Notes under the pieces: generated by a model
Database searches by the model: none
Told to the model about the DNA's origin: nothing
What the model saw: only the letters and a program-made list of their open reading frames with translations
Position numbers and translations under genes: made by a program
Shown: positions 34,479 through 45,235 of the stretch, piece after piece
Position numbering within the stretch: the stretch's first letter is position 1
How the letters are laid out: each line of letters opens with the position of its first letter
Assembly: GCF_013391695.1 (NCBI RefSeq)
Contig: NZ_JACBGH010000004.1
Location: 124,001-188,000, forward strand
DNA length: 64,000 nt
Source: Thiomicrorhabdus cannonii
GTDB lineage: Bacteria > Pseudomonadota > Gammaproteobacteria > Thiomicrospirales > Thiomicrospiraceae
Direction: 5' to 3'

Positions 34479-35570
34479 TCAGAAGTCGCCGCCAGTGAGC
34501 TCGCGGTACACATGTCTCGCGTTAGTCGGTGCCGCCTGATCGAACACCGGACGGTCTTTGTACATCGACTGGTCAATCGCCTCGGCAGCGTCGCCGTTAC
34601 CGCCGGCATCGACCACCTTCTTGACCTGCTGATGCAGGTATACCAGATAATCGTAGGTCTGATGTTTAATCGTCTCGAGGCTGGCCGGCGTGCCGTGCCC
34701 CGGAATCACCGTGGTGTCGGCCGGAATTTGCCCCAGCATGTTCTTAAACGACGCTTCCCATGCAAAGGAGTCGGTGTAGTTGAAGAACACCGGCATACGT
34801 TCGTTGAAGCCTAAATCGCCGGACAGCAGCAGTTTGCGCGACGGCACATAGACACTGGTGGAAGCGGGCGTGTGGCCCGGGCCGAAATCTTTCAGAATGA
34901 CTTTCTCGCCGTCGCCGACGTCTATCGTCAACTCGCCGTCGTAGGTCGTGAATTTGTCGGAAACATTACGCGCCGGGTCGGTGATCTCTCTGCCGACACG
35001 GGTTCCCCACTCTTCCTTGATGAAATCAAACGCTTCGTCAAACTGCTGGTTGGCCATGGTGCTGGAATAGAGGTTTTTGACACCCACATCCACCCAGTAA
35101 CTGGCGCCGAGATAGGCATGCCCCTGGTTGTTTTCAACCGCCACCCATTTGACCGGTTTGTTGGTGACCTTTTTGATCTGCTGATGCAGGCTGTACGCCA
35201 AGGCCGGATTGGCGCCGGCGTTAAACACAAACACACCGTCTTTGAAGACGATAAACGACAGGTTGTTATTCAAGCCGAAGTTGGAGGGGTTGTGCCAGAT
35301 CATGCTGCCCACCACGGCATACACACCCGGCATCACTTCCTGGGGTTGCGGAATCGGCAGAACCTTGCCGATATACCCGGCGCTCTTTTCGGTTTTAATG
35401 ACATCCTTGGCATAAGTATCGATCGACTCATGCATCATCGGGCTGATATTGGCCAGCTCCTTGGCATAGGCCTCAAAGCCCGCCACATAAGGATCCTCAT
35501 GAGCTGCAAAAACTTGATGAGCGTATAGCAGTGCTGACGACGTTGCCAGCGCAATGATAGTTTTCTTCAT
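34479..35570 (-). CDS. Exported MBL-fold protein with degenerate zinc motif
   Basis: A 363-residue metallo-beta-lactamase-fold protein with a cleavable signal peptide (MKKTIIALATSSALLYAHQVFA), so periplasmic. Later zinc-ligand motifs are visible (DFGPGHTPASTSVYV, LLLSGDLGF, IPGHG), but the usual HxHxDH is replaced by ENNQGHAYLG, which keeps only the last His. It may bind one metal or none in the usual way. It resembles the SoxH-like or quinoprotein-relay group in overall layout. ATG at 35570 has AAGGAGGAAAGC upstream. Confidence 0.75.
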   Translation of the reverse strand: MKKTIIALATSSALLYAHQVFAAHEDPYVAGFEAYAKELANISPMMHESIDTYAKDVIKTEKSAGYIGKVLPIPQPQEVMPGVYAVVGSMIWHNPSNFGLNNNLSFIVFKDGVFVFNAGANPALAYSLHQQIKKVTNKPVKWVAVENNQGHAYLGASYWVDVGVKNLYSSTMANQQFDEAFDFIKEEWGTRVGREITDPARNVSDKFTTYDGELTIDVGDGEKVILKDFGPGHTPASTSVYVPSRKLLLSGDLGFNERMPVFFNYTDSFAWEASFKNMLGQIPADTTVIPGHGTPASLETIKHQTYDYLVYLHQQVKKVVDAGGNGDAAEAIDQSMYKDRPVFDQAAPTNARHVYRELTGGDF

Positions 35571-35634
35571 GCTTTCCTCCTTGACCATAGTGACCGCTAC
35601 ACATCATAACATTTTCAATTTTAGGCACTTATCA

Positions 35635-36738
35635 CTAAGTTCTATCGAGCAAATTAGAATTTTTATGCTCGTAGACATCGAAAATGGTGATGGCCATCGC
35701 CGCAATCACCGGGCCGAAAAACAGCCCGATCACCCCAAAATGGATCAGACCGGCAAAGGTCGAAAGCACCGTCAGCAGCGTATGATTGGCCACCGCCAAG
35801 CCATGCCCTTTTTCACCCAACGAGCGCGTAATCGCACTCATCATCACCGGACGCATAATGTTGTCGATGACAAATCCGGTCACCACCACACCCCAGAAAG
35901 CAATAATCGCCGCAGTCCAATAATCGCCCTGCAAACCGGCCAACACCGCCACCGGAATCCACACCAGGGCCGCGCCCACCACCGGAATAAACGACGCCAC
36001 CGCAATCGCCAAACCAATGAACAGGCCGGGTAACCCCAAAAACCACGCCACCAGCGCAAACGACAGCCCCTGCATCAGCGCAATCCCCAGTACCGACAGC
36101 GTCAGCACCGTCGACAGACTGGCAAAACGGTCCATAATCATCTTGTCGTAATAGTTTTCGAGCGGCGACAGCACCTTGATGTGATGGGCGATGCGGTGGC
36201 CGTCGCGGTAAAAGAAAAACAGCGCAAACACCGACAACCCCAAAAAGGTCAGAAACGACGAGGTACTGCCGACAATGCCCTCCAACAAGAAAAACGTGAC
36301 TTTCTGCGCGCCGGCAATGATCTTCTCGGAATTGGCGCGCAACTGTTCCAACGCGCTCAACTGCGCCTCCTCGCCTATCGGCAGGTGGCTTAACAGACTC
36401 TTGTTAAGCTGCACCAGACTCTCGGCGTTCTGCTGCGCAAACCAGCTCTGGGCATCGCCGTATAAGTGCCCCACCTGCAAACTCACCTCCACCAGCAGAT
36501 AGGTCACCGGCGCAATCACCCCTAAAAACACCAGCAAACTCATGCCCGAAGCCGCCAGCGTCGGTGAGTTTTTGCAATGCGGCAGTAATTTGCTATAAAA
36601 ACCGTAAGTCGCGGTTGCCAGAATCATCGCGAAGAACAACGCTTCCAAAAAAGGCGCAAACAGCCACAACAGACCAAACAGGGCGAGGATGAGTAAAATC
36701 AGTAAAAAGCCTTCCTCATAAGGCGCATTTGCACGCAT
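35635..36738 (-). CDS. AI-2E family transporter
   Basis: A 367-residue inner-membrane protein with seven to eight hydrophobic segments and the AI-2E/PerM family regions (LPGLFIGLAIAVASFIPVVGAALVWIP and GFVIDNIMRP). Members transport autoinducer-2 or act in Na+/H+ exchange; the substrate is unknown. One AACAGGCCGG copy encodes part of LPGLFIG. Divergent from ppnN with 44 bp between. Confidence 0.85.
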   Translation of the reverse strand: MRANAPYEEGFLLILLILALFGLLWLFAPFLEALFFAMILATATYGFYSKLLPHCKNSPTLAASGMSLLVFLGVIAPVTYLLVEVSLQVGHLYGDAQSWFAQQNAESLVQLNKSLLSHLPIGEEAQLSALEQLRANSEKIIAGAQKVTFFLLEGIVGSTSSFLTFLGLSVFALFFFYRDGHRIAHHIKVLSPLENYYDKMIMDRFASLSTVLTLSVLGIALMQGLSFALVAWFLGLPGLFIGLAIAVASFIPVVGAALVWIPVAVLAGLQGDYWTAAIIAFWGVVVTGFVIDNIMRPVMMSAITRSLGEKGHGLAVANHTLLTVLSTFAGLIHFGVIGLFFGPVIAAMAITIFDVYEHKNSNLLDRT

Positions 36739-36782
36739 AATAAACTCCGAGAAATCATAAAAAAACCAAAGAGTACCCTATC

Positions 36783-38153
36783 ATGAACGCCTATATTGAA
36801 AAAGTCACTATCCGTCCTGAAGGCTCCCTGCAGATTCTCTCCGCTCAGGAGGCCGAGCAGTTAAGCGATACCAGCGCCGGAGGCCTGAACGCGATTCTGC
36901 GCCAATGCGCCTTGGCGGTACTCAATACCGGCGCACGCGGCGACAGCGCCCACGCGCTGCTGCAGGAACATGGCGAATTCACGATTCAGGCGATTGTGAA
37001 AGGGCGCGGCGTACAGCTGATTATCGAAAATCCGCCGCAGCACGCCTTTGTGGACGGCGAAATGATCGAAGGCCTCAAAGAGCACCTCTTTGCCGTGGTG
37101 CGCGACCTGATCTATTCGCGTAACGAAATTCTCGATCTCGGCCAGCTCGACCTGACCCGCAGCGAACACATCACCAACGCGGTGTTTCTGGTGGCGCGCA
37201 ACGCCCAGCTGCTGCGTCCCAATATCCTGCCCAATGTGGTGGTCTGCTGGGGCGGCCACTCCATCCCGCTCGAAGAGTACCACTACTGCAAACATCTGGG
37301 CTACGAGCTCGGCCTGCGCAATCTGGATATCTGCACCGGCTGCGGGCCGGGCGCCATGAAAGGCCCGATGAAAGGCGCCGTGCTCGGTCACGGCAAACAG
37401 CGTTACCCCAATGCTCGCTATATCGGCCTGTCCGAACCGGGTATCATCGCCGCCGAAGCGCCTAACGCCATCGTCAACGAACTGTGCATCATGCCCGACA
37501 TCGAAAAACGTCTGGAGGCTTTTGTGCGCATCGGCCATGCGATTGTGGTGTTCCCCGGCGGCGCCGGCACGATGGAAGAGATCCTCTACGTGTTGAGCCT
37601 CAAACTGCACCCCAAAAACGCCGACATGCCGCTGCCCATTTTCCTGAGCGGCCCGGAAAGCAGCCGCGCCTATTTCGACAGCGTGCTCGACTTCATCGAA
37701 ATCACCCTCGGCAAAGCCGCCTGCGAGCATCTGCAGATTCTAGTCAACGAACCGGAAAAGGTCGCCAGCCAGGTCAAAGCGGCCATGGAAACCGTCCGCC
37801 AGGACCGCAAGGCGAGCAGCGATGCCTACTACTTCAACTGGCGACTGCATCTGGATGCGGATTTACAAATGCCGTTTGAACCGACCCACGCCAATATGGC
37901 CAACCTCAACCTGCATAAAAACCAGCCGGCCCACCAGCTCGCCAGCCAGTTGCGCAAAGCGTTTTCGGGCATAGTGGCGGGTAATGTCAAGGCCGACGGC
38001 GTGCGCGAAATCGAAAAACACGGCCCCTTCGAGATTCACGGCGACCCTGAAATCATGCAGGCCATGGACAAGCTGCTGGAAAGTTTTATTGCACAAAAAC
38101 GCATGAAGATTGACGCAAGCAATTATAATCCTTGCTACAAAATTATCCGCTGA
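36783..38153 (+). CDS. ppnN: Pyrimidine/purine nucleotide 5'-monophosphate nucleosidase
   Basis: A 456-residue PpnN (YgdH), which hydrolyses the N-glycosidic bond of nucleotides to bases and ribose 5-phosphate and is tuned by (p)ppGpp. The LOG-family motif PGGAGTMEEI is near residue 260, with flanking N- and C-terminal PpnN domains; length equals the E. coli protein. Confidence 0.93.
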   Translation: MNAYIEKVTIRPEGSLQILSAQEAEQLSDTSAGGLNAILRQCALAVLNTGARGDSAHALLQEHGEFTIQAIVKGRGVQLIIENPPQHAFVDGEMIEGLKEHLFAVVRDLIYSRNEILDLGQLDLTRSEHITNAVFLVARNAQLLRPNILPNVVVCWGGHSIPLEEYHYCKHLGYELGLRNLDICTGCGPGAMKGPMKGAVLGHGKQRYPNARYIGLSEPGIIAAEAPNAIVNELCIMPDIEKRLEAFVRIGHAIVVFPGGAGTMEEILYVLSLKLHPKNADMPLPIFLSGPESSRAYFDSVLDFIEITLGKAACEHLQILVNEPEKVASQVKAAMETVRQDRKASSDAYYFNWRLHLDADLQMPFEPTHANMANLNLHKNQPAHQLASQLRKAFSGIVAGNVKADGVREIEKHGPFEIHGDPEIMQAMDKLLESFIAQKRMKIDASNYNPCYKIIR

Positions 38154-38169
38154 ACGAACTGTGACGACT

Positions 38170-39420
<1,251 letters not shown>

Positions 39421-39455
39421 CCGCGCATAAAACCGCGTCGTTTTTCGGCTGACAG

Positions 39456-39506
39456 AAACTCAACAGGCCGGGTAGAGAATATCTTTACCCGGCCTATTCA
39501 GTTTTT
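39456..39506. terminator. Hairpin formed by two AACAGGCCGG-family repeats
   Basis: The exact core at 39462-39471 and an inverted variant (CCCGGCCTATTCAGTTT, 39487-39503) pair across a 15-bp loop between the convergent helicase and EI24 genes, like uptake-sequence terminators in other genera. Confidence 0.8.
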
Positions 39507-39525
39507 AAAGACTTAAATTTTGCGT

Positions 39526-40305
39526 TTAATGTGAGTCGGTTTTCACCGTCGTTTGCGGCTGCGACGACAGAATATCAAAGTAGTAGTGCGCCAGCGCAAT
39601 CACCGCCAGCACCGGGGCGAACAGGCTCAATAGCGGCAGCAGGCTCAGGGCGAAGAAACCCGCCAAGGTCAGGGTTGAGGTGCCGTTGCCCAAACCTTTC
39701 ACCTGATTGAACAGCGCTTCCGGCAGAATCACCTGCCCGACATCGAGCACCACGGAATAGCGGAAGAACAGAAAGCCGAGCAGCCAGAACCAGACGATAT
39801 TGATCAGCGGAATAAACAGCATCGGAATGGTCACCAGAAACAGCAGCAACATCAGCAGGCCGAATTTGGTCAGCTTCCACAGCATGCCGCCAATCGAACC
39901 GTGACCGCTGTACGGCGTATGCGGGTAATGTTTGTCATGCACCACCTTGACCAGCGAATCGGTCATAAAGCCGGTAATCACCATCGCAAACAGCAGCACC
40001 AGATAACTGCCCAACAGAAACCCGAGCACGCCGGCCACCAAGGTCACCACAAAGCCGATGATCCACAGCAGCAGACCGCCGATTAACGGAATCGAGCCGA
40101 TGGTGTTTTCGGCGTTCTGCGACCAGGTCGTAAACTCCACCACCATCGTATTCTGCGTAACCCAGTCACTGAACAGCAGCACCCCGAACAGGCCATAACC
40201 CAATAGCGACACCAACACAATCGCCGCCGCAAACGGGATAAACAGACGCCACAAAATCGCCGGCTCTTTCAGGTCGGCCAGCGTTTTCCAGTAAAGCTCT
40301 ACCAT
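39526..40305 (-). CDS. EI24/CysZ-like membrane protein
   Basis: A 259-residue membrane protein of the EI24 domain family with about five to six hydrophobic segments and the family region LFFRYSVVLDVGQVILP. The family includes the sulfate channel CysZ, but no cys genes are adjacent. It starts 9 bp behind the aldehyde dehydrogenase gene, so they share a transcript. Confidence 0.75.
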   Translation of the reverse strand: MVELYWKTLADLKEPAILWRLFIPFAAAIVLVSLLGYGLFGVLLFSDWVTQNTMVVEFTTWSQNAENTIGSIPLIGGLLLWIIGFVVTLVAGVLGFLLGSYLVLLFAMVITGFMTDSLVKVVHDKHYPHTPYSGHGSIGGMLWKLTKFGLLMLLLFLVTIPMLFIPLINIVWFWLLGFLFFRYSVVLDVGQVILPEALFNQVKGLGNGTSTLTLAGFFALSLLPLLSLFAPVLAVIALAHYYFDILSSQPQTTVKTDSH

Positions 40306-40314
40306 GCAGCCGCC

Positions 40315-41685
40315 TTATTTAATCCAGATCGATTTGATATTGGTGAACTCGCGGATGCCATGCACCGACAGTTCGCGACCGTAACCGGAGTTCTTGACGC
40401 CGCCGAACGGCAAACGCGGATCCGAAAAGGTGCTGCTGTTGATATAGGTCGCGCCCGATTCCATGCCGCGCGCCATCGCCTCGGCAGTGGCCAGATCCCC
40501 CGTCCAGATGGAACCGCCCAGACCATAATCCACGGCATTGGCGATCCCCAGAGCGTGCGCCGGTTCGGAGGCTTTCAACACCACCGCCACCGGCCCGAAC
40601 AGCTCTTCGTTGTAGGCCGGCATATTGCTGGTCACATCGGTCAGAATGGTCGGCGCGTAATAAGAGCCCGGGCGATCCAACTGATAGCCGCCGGTGACGA
40701 TTTTCGCCCCCATTTCCACCGAACGCATCACCTGATCGTGCAGTTCGTCCAGCAGATCCTGACGTGCCATCGGCGCCAGAGTGGTCTCTTCATCCATCGG
40801 GTCGCCGGCTACAAAGTGGTTTTCAACCGCCTCTTTGAATTTCTGGATAAAATCGTTGGCGATAAACTGATCGACAATAAAACGTTTGGCGGCGATGCAG
40901 CTCTGCCCCATATTGCTGAAACGCCCTTTGACCGCCCCTGCAATCACCTTGGACATGGGCGCATCGTCGAGCACAATAAACGCGTCCGATCCGCCCAGTT
41001 CCAGCACACATTTTTTCAGCTCGGAACCGGCAATCGCCGCGACCTTGCGGCCGGCCGGCTCGCTGCCGGTCAAACTCACGGCACGCACCGCCGGATGGCG
41101 AATGACACTTTCGACCTTATCGGAGCCGATCATCAGGGTGGTGAAGATGTAATCGGGGAAGCCGGCCTTGCGGAACACCTCTTCGATTGCCAGCGCACAT
41201 TGCGGCACATTGGAGGCGTGTTTCAGCAGGCCGATATTGCCCGCCACCAGCGCCGGCGCCGCAAAGCGGAACACCTGCCAGAACGGGAAGTTCCACGGCA
41301 TCACCGCCAGCACCACGCCCAACGGCAGGTAGGCCACATAACTCTTGCTGGCGTCGGTTGCCACCATCTCGTCCGCCAGAAAGGCCGGGCCGTGTTCGGC
41401 ATAGAACTCGCACACCCACGCCGACTTTTCGATTTCCGCCATCGCTTCGGCATAGGTCTTGCCCATTTCCAGCGTAATCAGCTCGGCCAGCAAATCGGCA
41501 TCGTCGCGCAACACCTCGGCCACATTGCGCATCAGAGCGCAGCGGTCTTCAATCGGCGTCAACTTGGCCCAGTCGGCAAAGGCGTAACCCGCCTCGGTCA
41601 CCACTTCATCCAATGTTTCCTGATCCCAGGTGTCAAATTCGGCCAACAACTCGCCGTTGGCAGGATTAATGGATTGCATTGTCAT
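40315..41685 (-). CDS. NAD(P)-dependent succinate-semialdehyde dehydrogenase-like
   Basis: A 456-residue aldehyde dehydrogenase. The catalytic Cys is in NMGQSCIAAKRF (about residue 262), the general-base Glu in LELGGSDAF, and the motif PWNFPFWQ is present. Sequence pattern and length fit the short succinate-semialdehyde dehydrogenase (Sad/GabD) group; the true aldehyde is not certain. Ribosome site AGGAGAAACC. Confidence 0.85.
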   Translation of the reverse strand: MTMQSINPANGELLAEFDTWDQETLDEVVTEAGYAFADWAKLTPIEDRCALMRNVAEVLRDDADLLAELITLEMGKTYAEAMAEIEKSAWVCEFYAEHGPAFLADEMVATDASKSYVAYLPLGVVLAVMPWNFPFWQVFRFAAPALVAGNIGLLKHASNVPQCALAIEEVFRKAGFPDYIFTTLMIGSDKVESVIRHPAVRAVSLTGSEPAGRKVAAIAGSELKKCVLELGGSDAFIVLDDAPMSKVIAGAVKGRFSNMGQSCIAAKRFIVDQFIANDFIQKFKEAVENHFVAGDPMDEETTLAPMARQDLLDELHDQVMRSVEMGAKIVTGGYQLDRPGSYYAPTILTDVTSNMPAYNEELFGPVAVVLKASEPAHALGIANAVDYGLGGSIWTGDLATAEAMARGMESGATYINSSTFSDPRLPFGGVKNSGYGRELSVHGIREFTNIKSIWIK

Positions 41686-41700
41686 AAACGGGTTTCTCCT

Positions 41701-41734
41701 AAAAAAACAAACCCACTTGAGAAGCCAAGCGGGT
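41701..41734 (-). terminator. Intrinsic terminator after the EAL-HDOD gene
   Basis: On the minus strand ACCCGCTTG and CAAGTGGGT pair around a 6-nt loop, followed by a T-rich run that leads into the SSADH ribosome site. Confidence 0.75.
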
Positions 41735-41765
41735 CGTTGTCACTGAATCTTTTTTGTTATGGCGG

Positions 41766-42971
41766 TTAAGCCATCACCGCCTCTTGCGCCCAGGCGCCGG
41801 CGGCCAGGAAGTTTTTACTGATCTGCACGATGCCGACCCCCTCAAAACTCACCTCTTCGGCTTCATCGGCCTTGTTTTGCAGGGTCTTGAGAATATTGAG
41901 CACCTCGCCTATCGGCCCTTCGTGCTTGACCAGGGCCAGGTTCAACTCCTCGCTTAACGGCAAAGCCGCCACCACCTCAATAATCGGGGTTTTGAAGTAG
42001 GCGTCCAGATTCGATAACAACCCGGCGAGGAAATAGCTGTCTTTTTCTTTGGCATGTCCGCCCTGCTCGGCCATCAGCTCGCAGAACTTGGCGTTCAGCA
42101 GCGAGGTGGTCAACAGCGCCTGCGGCACATCTTCCATATTGGACAACATCAGCAGGTTCACCCAGAACTTCAGGCGCTTGAGCCCCATATAGCGCAAACC
42201 GTCGGCAATCTTTTCAACACGCACCGGCATATCGTTGGCGGGGTGGTTGATGGCCATGAGCAGTTTATGACTTAAACCGACATCCTGCGAAATAATCTCA
42301 CTGAGTTCGTCAAACTGGGTGTTGGGCGAATTGACCTTGGCCATCAGCTGCAACAGATTCAGCTTGTTGCCGGAAAGCTGATTGCCGTTGACCACCGTCG
42401 GATTGGTGAAGAAATAGCCCTGATAATAATCAAAATCGAACTGCTTCAGATAATCGAACTCTTCCTCGTTTTGAATGGCATCGGCAATCACCTTAATGCC
42501 CTTGTTATGGAGCTTCTCCACCATCAGGTGAAGCTGCAGCTCGTTGAAATGGCTGACCTTGATTTTGACATAAGAGGTAATGGTAGCGAGTTTCTCACTC
42601 TCCGCATCATCGATGTAATCGTCCAGCAGAAAGTGATACCCCTTCAATTTGAGTTCCTTGAGCGAACGCAAGGTGGCGGAATCCTTGAGCACCTCGGTGC
42701 CGATTTCCAGCAATACCAGATGATCAGTTCCGAATTGCGGAATGCTTTCGGGTTTCAGCAGCGGCGTGGGAAGATGCAGCATGCAGGGATAACTGCCCAC
42801 CAGCGCATGAAATCCGAGATCGTTTTCGATTTTGTCGATCAACGCCTCGGTGGAAGGAACCGAATGGCCATTGGGATTCATCCCCAGATGAAAGCGCAAT
42901 TCGTAGGCGAACAACCCCATATTCTGATCCAATACCGGCTGCCGCCCCACATACACTTCCGACTTGCGCAT
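41766..42971 (-). CDS. EAL-HDOD (YuxH family) signalling protein
   Basis: A 401-residue protein: a degenerate EAL domain at the N-terminus (VYVGRQPVLDQNMGLFAYELRF; the catalytic EAL triplet and metal ligands are not kept) and a C-terminal HDOD domain (residues about 190-390). Such proteins bind rather than cleave cyclic di-GMP and act in motility or surface control. ATG at 42971; ribosome site weak. Another HDOD protein is encoded at 58819. Confidence 0.85.
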   Translation of the reverse strand: MRKSEVYVGRQPVLDQNMGLFAYELRFHLGMNPNGHSVPSTEALIDKIENDLGFHALVGSYPCMLHLPTPLLKPESIPQFGTDHLVLLEIGTEVLKDSATLRSLKELKLKGYHFLLDDYIDDAESEKLATITSYVKIKVSHFNELQLHLMVEKLHNKGIKVIADAIQNEEEFDYLKQFDFDYYQGYFFTNPTVVNGNQLSGNKLNLLQLMAKVNSPNTQFDELSEIISQDVGLSHKLLMAINHPANDMPVRVEKIADGLRYMGLKRLKFWVNLLMLSNMEDVPQALLTTSLLNAKFCELMAEQGGHAKEKDSYFLAGLLSNLDAYFKTPIIEVVAALPLSEELNLALVKHEGPIGEVLNILKTLQNKADEAEEVSFEGVGIVQISKNFLAAGAWAQEAVMA

Positions 42972-43050
42972 CTTTTCTGATCCTATCCTTATCCAATAAC
43001 CCCAACTGTACGCGGTTTTTTGGGGACATTCAAGCATCCAACCGCGCAAA

Positions 43051-43085
43051 AACCCGGCCTGTTGAAAACCCAGCAGGCCGGGTAG
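43051..43085 (-). terminator. Hairpin of two AACAGGCCGG-family repeats after pyrC
   Basis: CCCGGCCTGTTG (core exact at 43054-43063) and CAGCAGGCCGGG form a strong inverted pair with a loop of about 6-7 nt directly after the pyrC stop. Confidence 0.85.
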
Positions 43086-43095
43086 GGAGCCGCTT

Positions 43096-44439
43096 TTAAC
43101 GGTTAAACAACAAACGCTGTCCCGGCGTGAACTCGGCAAACTGCCCTTGGTGGTATTTCAACTCACCCGAAACAAAGGTACCGATGACGCTCGACTTGAA
43201 GGTATGCCCTTCCCACGGCGACCAAGCGCATTTGTAGAGATTATGCGCCTTGTCGTCGGTATGCGGTTTGTTCATGTCCACCAATACCAAATCGGCCCAG
43301 TAGCCTTCACGGATAAAGCCGCGGTCCTCAATCTGGTAACGGATGGCGACATTGTGTGCGGTTTTCTGCACCACCGTTTCCACGTCAAACACACCGTCAT
43401 GCACCATATCCAGCAGCGCGCTCAACGACTGCTGCACCTGCGGCAGACCCGACGGCGCTTTGAAATAACTGTTCGCCTTCTCTTCCAGCGTATGCGGCGC
43501 GTGGTCGGTGGCGATGATGTCGATGCGTCCCTCTTTCACCGCCTGACGGATTGCATCGCGGTCGGACTGTTTTTTGACCGCCGGGTTGCATTTGATCAGA
43601 CTGCCTTGGGTTGCATAATCGGCATCGCTAAACCACAAATGGTGGACGCACGCCTCAGCAGTGATTTTTTTGCCTTCCACCGGGCCGGGCGCAAACAACG
43701 CCAACTCTTCGGCGGTGGTGATGTGCAGCACATGCAAATCGGCGCCAGTCTCTTTGGCCAATTCAATCGCAAAATTGGACGACTTGTAACAGGCTTCGCG
43801 GCAGCGGATGTCAGGATGGGCCGACATCGGCACATCCTCGCCGTACTGCTCGCGGTATTTGTCCTCATTCGCCTTGATCATCGGCGTGTCTTCGCAGTGA
43901 GTGGCGATCAGCATCGGGCTGTGCGTGAAGATTTCGCGCAACGCCTGTTCGCGATCCACCAACATATTGCCGGTAGACGACCCCATAAACACCTTCACGC
44001 CGCAAACATTGCGCGGGTTGACCTTTTTCAACTCTTCCACGTTGTCATTGGTCGCGCCAAAATAGAACGAGTAGTTGATCCACGACTTCTGTGCACCGAT
44101 GGCGTATTTAGCTTCCAGATTCTCAATGGTGGTCGTCGTCGGATTGACGTTAGGCATATCCATAAAAGTGGTGGTGCCGCCGGCCAACGCCGCTTTCGAT
44201 TCCGAAGCGATATCGCCTTTGGCGGTCAGGCCCGGCTCGCGAAAGTGCACCTGATCGTCGATAAAACCGGGCAGCAGCAGCAGTCCCTGCGCGTCGATCA
44301 CCTTATCCGCGGCCGCTTCGATATGAGGCGCGATTTTGGCAATCCGGCCGTGTTCGATCAACACATCGGCCACCTGTTGCTGCCCCTCGTTGACCAGGGT
44401 AGCCTGAGAAATCAAAATGCTTGGTAAGTCGCGACTCAT
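43096..44439 (-). CDS. pyrC: Dihydroorotase
   Basis: A 447-residue amidohydrolase with metal-binding HFREPG near residue 65, IATHCED and ATDHAPHT motifs. The length and motifs are those of the class I dihydroorotase, which closes carbamoyl-aspartate to dihydroorotate in pyrimidine synthesis. pyrE lies 8 kb away. Confidence 0.92.
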   Translation of the reverse strand: MSRDLPSILISQATLVNEGQQQVADVLIEHGRIAKIAPHIEAAADKVIDAQGLLLLPGFIDDQVHFREPGLTAKGDIASESKAALAGGTTTFMDMPNVNPTTTTIENLEAKYAIGAQKSWINYSFYFGATNDNVEELKKVNPRNVCGVKVFMGSSTGNMLVDREQALREIFTHSPMLIATHCEDTPMIKANEDKYREQYGEDVPMSAHPDIRCREACYKSSNFAIELAKETGADLHVLHITTAEELALFAPGPVEGKKITAEACVHHLWFSDADYATQGSLIKCNPAVKKQSDRDAIRQAVKEGRIDIIATDHAPHTLEEKANSYFKAPSGLPQVQQSLSALLDMVHDGVFDVETVVQKTAHNVAIRYQIEDRGFIREGYWADLVLVDMNKPHTDDKAHNLYKCAWSPWEGHTFKSSVIGTFVSGELKYHQGQFAEFTPGQRLLFNR

Positions 44440-44488
44440 ACTTCGGTTCCTATTTTTATGGACGGTTGGCGCCTGTCATCCAGACTTA

Positions 44489-44650
44489 AGAGAGCTTTGC
44501 ACGAGGTGGTTGCACGAATAAAAATGGTTAAAAATCGCCTGATTTTTGTTGAAAAACTTGCTAATAGCCAGCTATTCGCTGCGTTTTTCGCCTCAATCAG
44601 CCAATTTTTTCCTCATTTTTCTTTTGCGCCCCACTCGTGCAAAGCTCTCT
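44489..44650. mobile_element. 162-bp MITE with 17-bp terminal inverted repeats
   Basis: Perfect 17-bp ends (AGAGAGCTTTGCACGAG, 44489-44505; inverse 44634-44650) are flanked by a TTA direct repeat (44486-44488 and 44651-44653), as in target duplications of IS5-type elements. Ends of the CTTTGCACG type are familiar from IS5-family transposons (recognition, not searched). The element has no transposase and sits in the divergent pyrC/yidD region. Confidence 0.8.
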
Positions 44651-44675
44651 TTAAAATAAAACTTATTTTAACGTG

Positions 44676-44702
44676 AAGCCCAATCCGATTGGGGCTTTTT
44701 TA
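44676..44702 (+). terminator. Orphan intrinsic terminator
   Basis: AAGCCCAAT/ATTGGGGCTT with a T run, pointing rightward, but no plus-strand gene precedes it for kilobases. It may end an unseen small transcript or be the leftover of a gene disrupted by the MITE. Confidence 0.75.
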
Positions 44703-44795
44703 AACAAGCAAAACGCATACAGTCTTAAGAGTTTCAACACACTAAACGCGTTAAAATAACGCTTATTTATCACCTTACCGCGCGAGGAGACGGGC

Positions 44796-45101
44796 ATGAA
44801 TCCCTTTAAATGGCTACTGATCGGCCTGGTGCGTTTCTACCAGCTCTTTATCAGCCCGCTGCTCGGGCCGCGCTGCCGCTTTTATCCGAGCTGCTCGCAT
44901 TACGCGATCGACGCCCTGCAGCAACACGGCGTCTTATGCGGCACCTGGCTGGCGATCAAACGCATCGGCCGCTGCCATCCCGGCAATCCGGGCGGAGTCG
45001 ATCCGGTACCCACCTGCGGCTGCCGAAAACATTGCCAGGAGCCGCTGCCGGAAGACGACGCCAACGCCCCCCAAAATCCTCCTGACAAACCTCATCAATA
45101 A
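44796..45101 (+). CDS. yidD: Membrane protein insertion efficiency factor YidD
   Basis: A 101-residue YidD, assisting YidC-dependent membrane insertion. The signature [11 protein letters not shown] lies near residue 28, and an amphipathic N-terminal helix precedes it. GAGGAGAC is the ribosome site. Normally near rnpA/yidC, here isolated upstream of ppk1. Confidence 0.93.
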   Translation: MNPFKWLLIGLVRFYQLFISPLLGPRCRFYPSCSHYAIDALQQHGVLCGTWLAIKRIGRCHPGNPGGVDPVPTCGCRKHCQEPLPEDDANAPQNPPDKPHQ

Positions 45102-45235
45102 CCGTTATCCAGCGGAATGTTTAAATTCATCGGGGTGTCATATTTTGCTGCCAAAATAGGCTACAATGAAATGATGACTCAACCGCCGGGCGATCCATTG
45201 CGGGATCGCTCCAGCACCAGCCAGGTAACCCGATT

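Noticed and set aside
44458-44676. 72-codon plus-strand reading frame
   Set aside because: It runs across the whole MITE including both inverted ends, lacks a ribosome site, and its sequence is explained by the mobile element.
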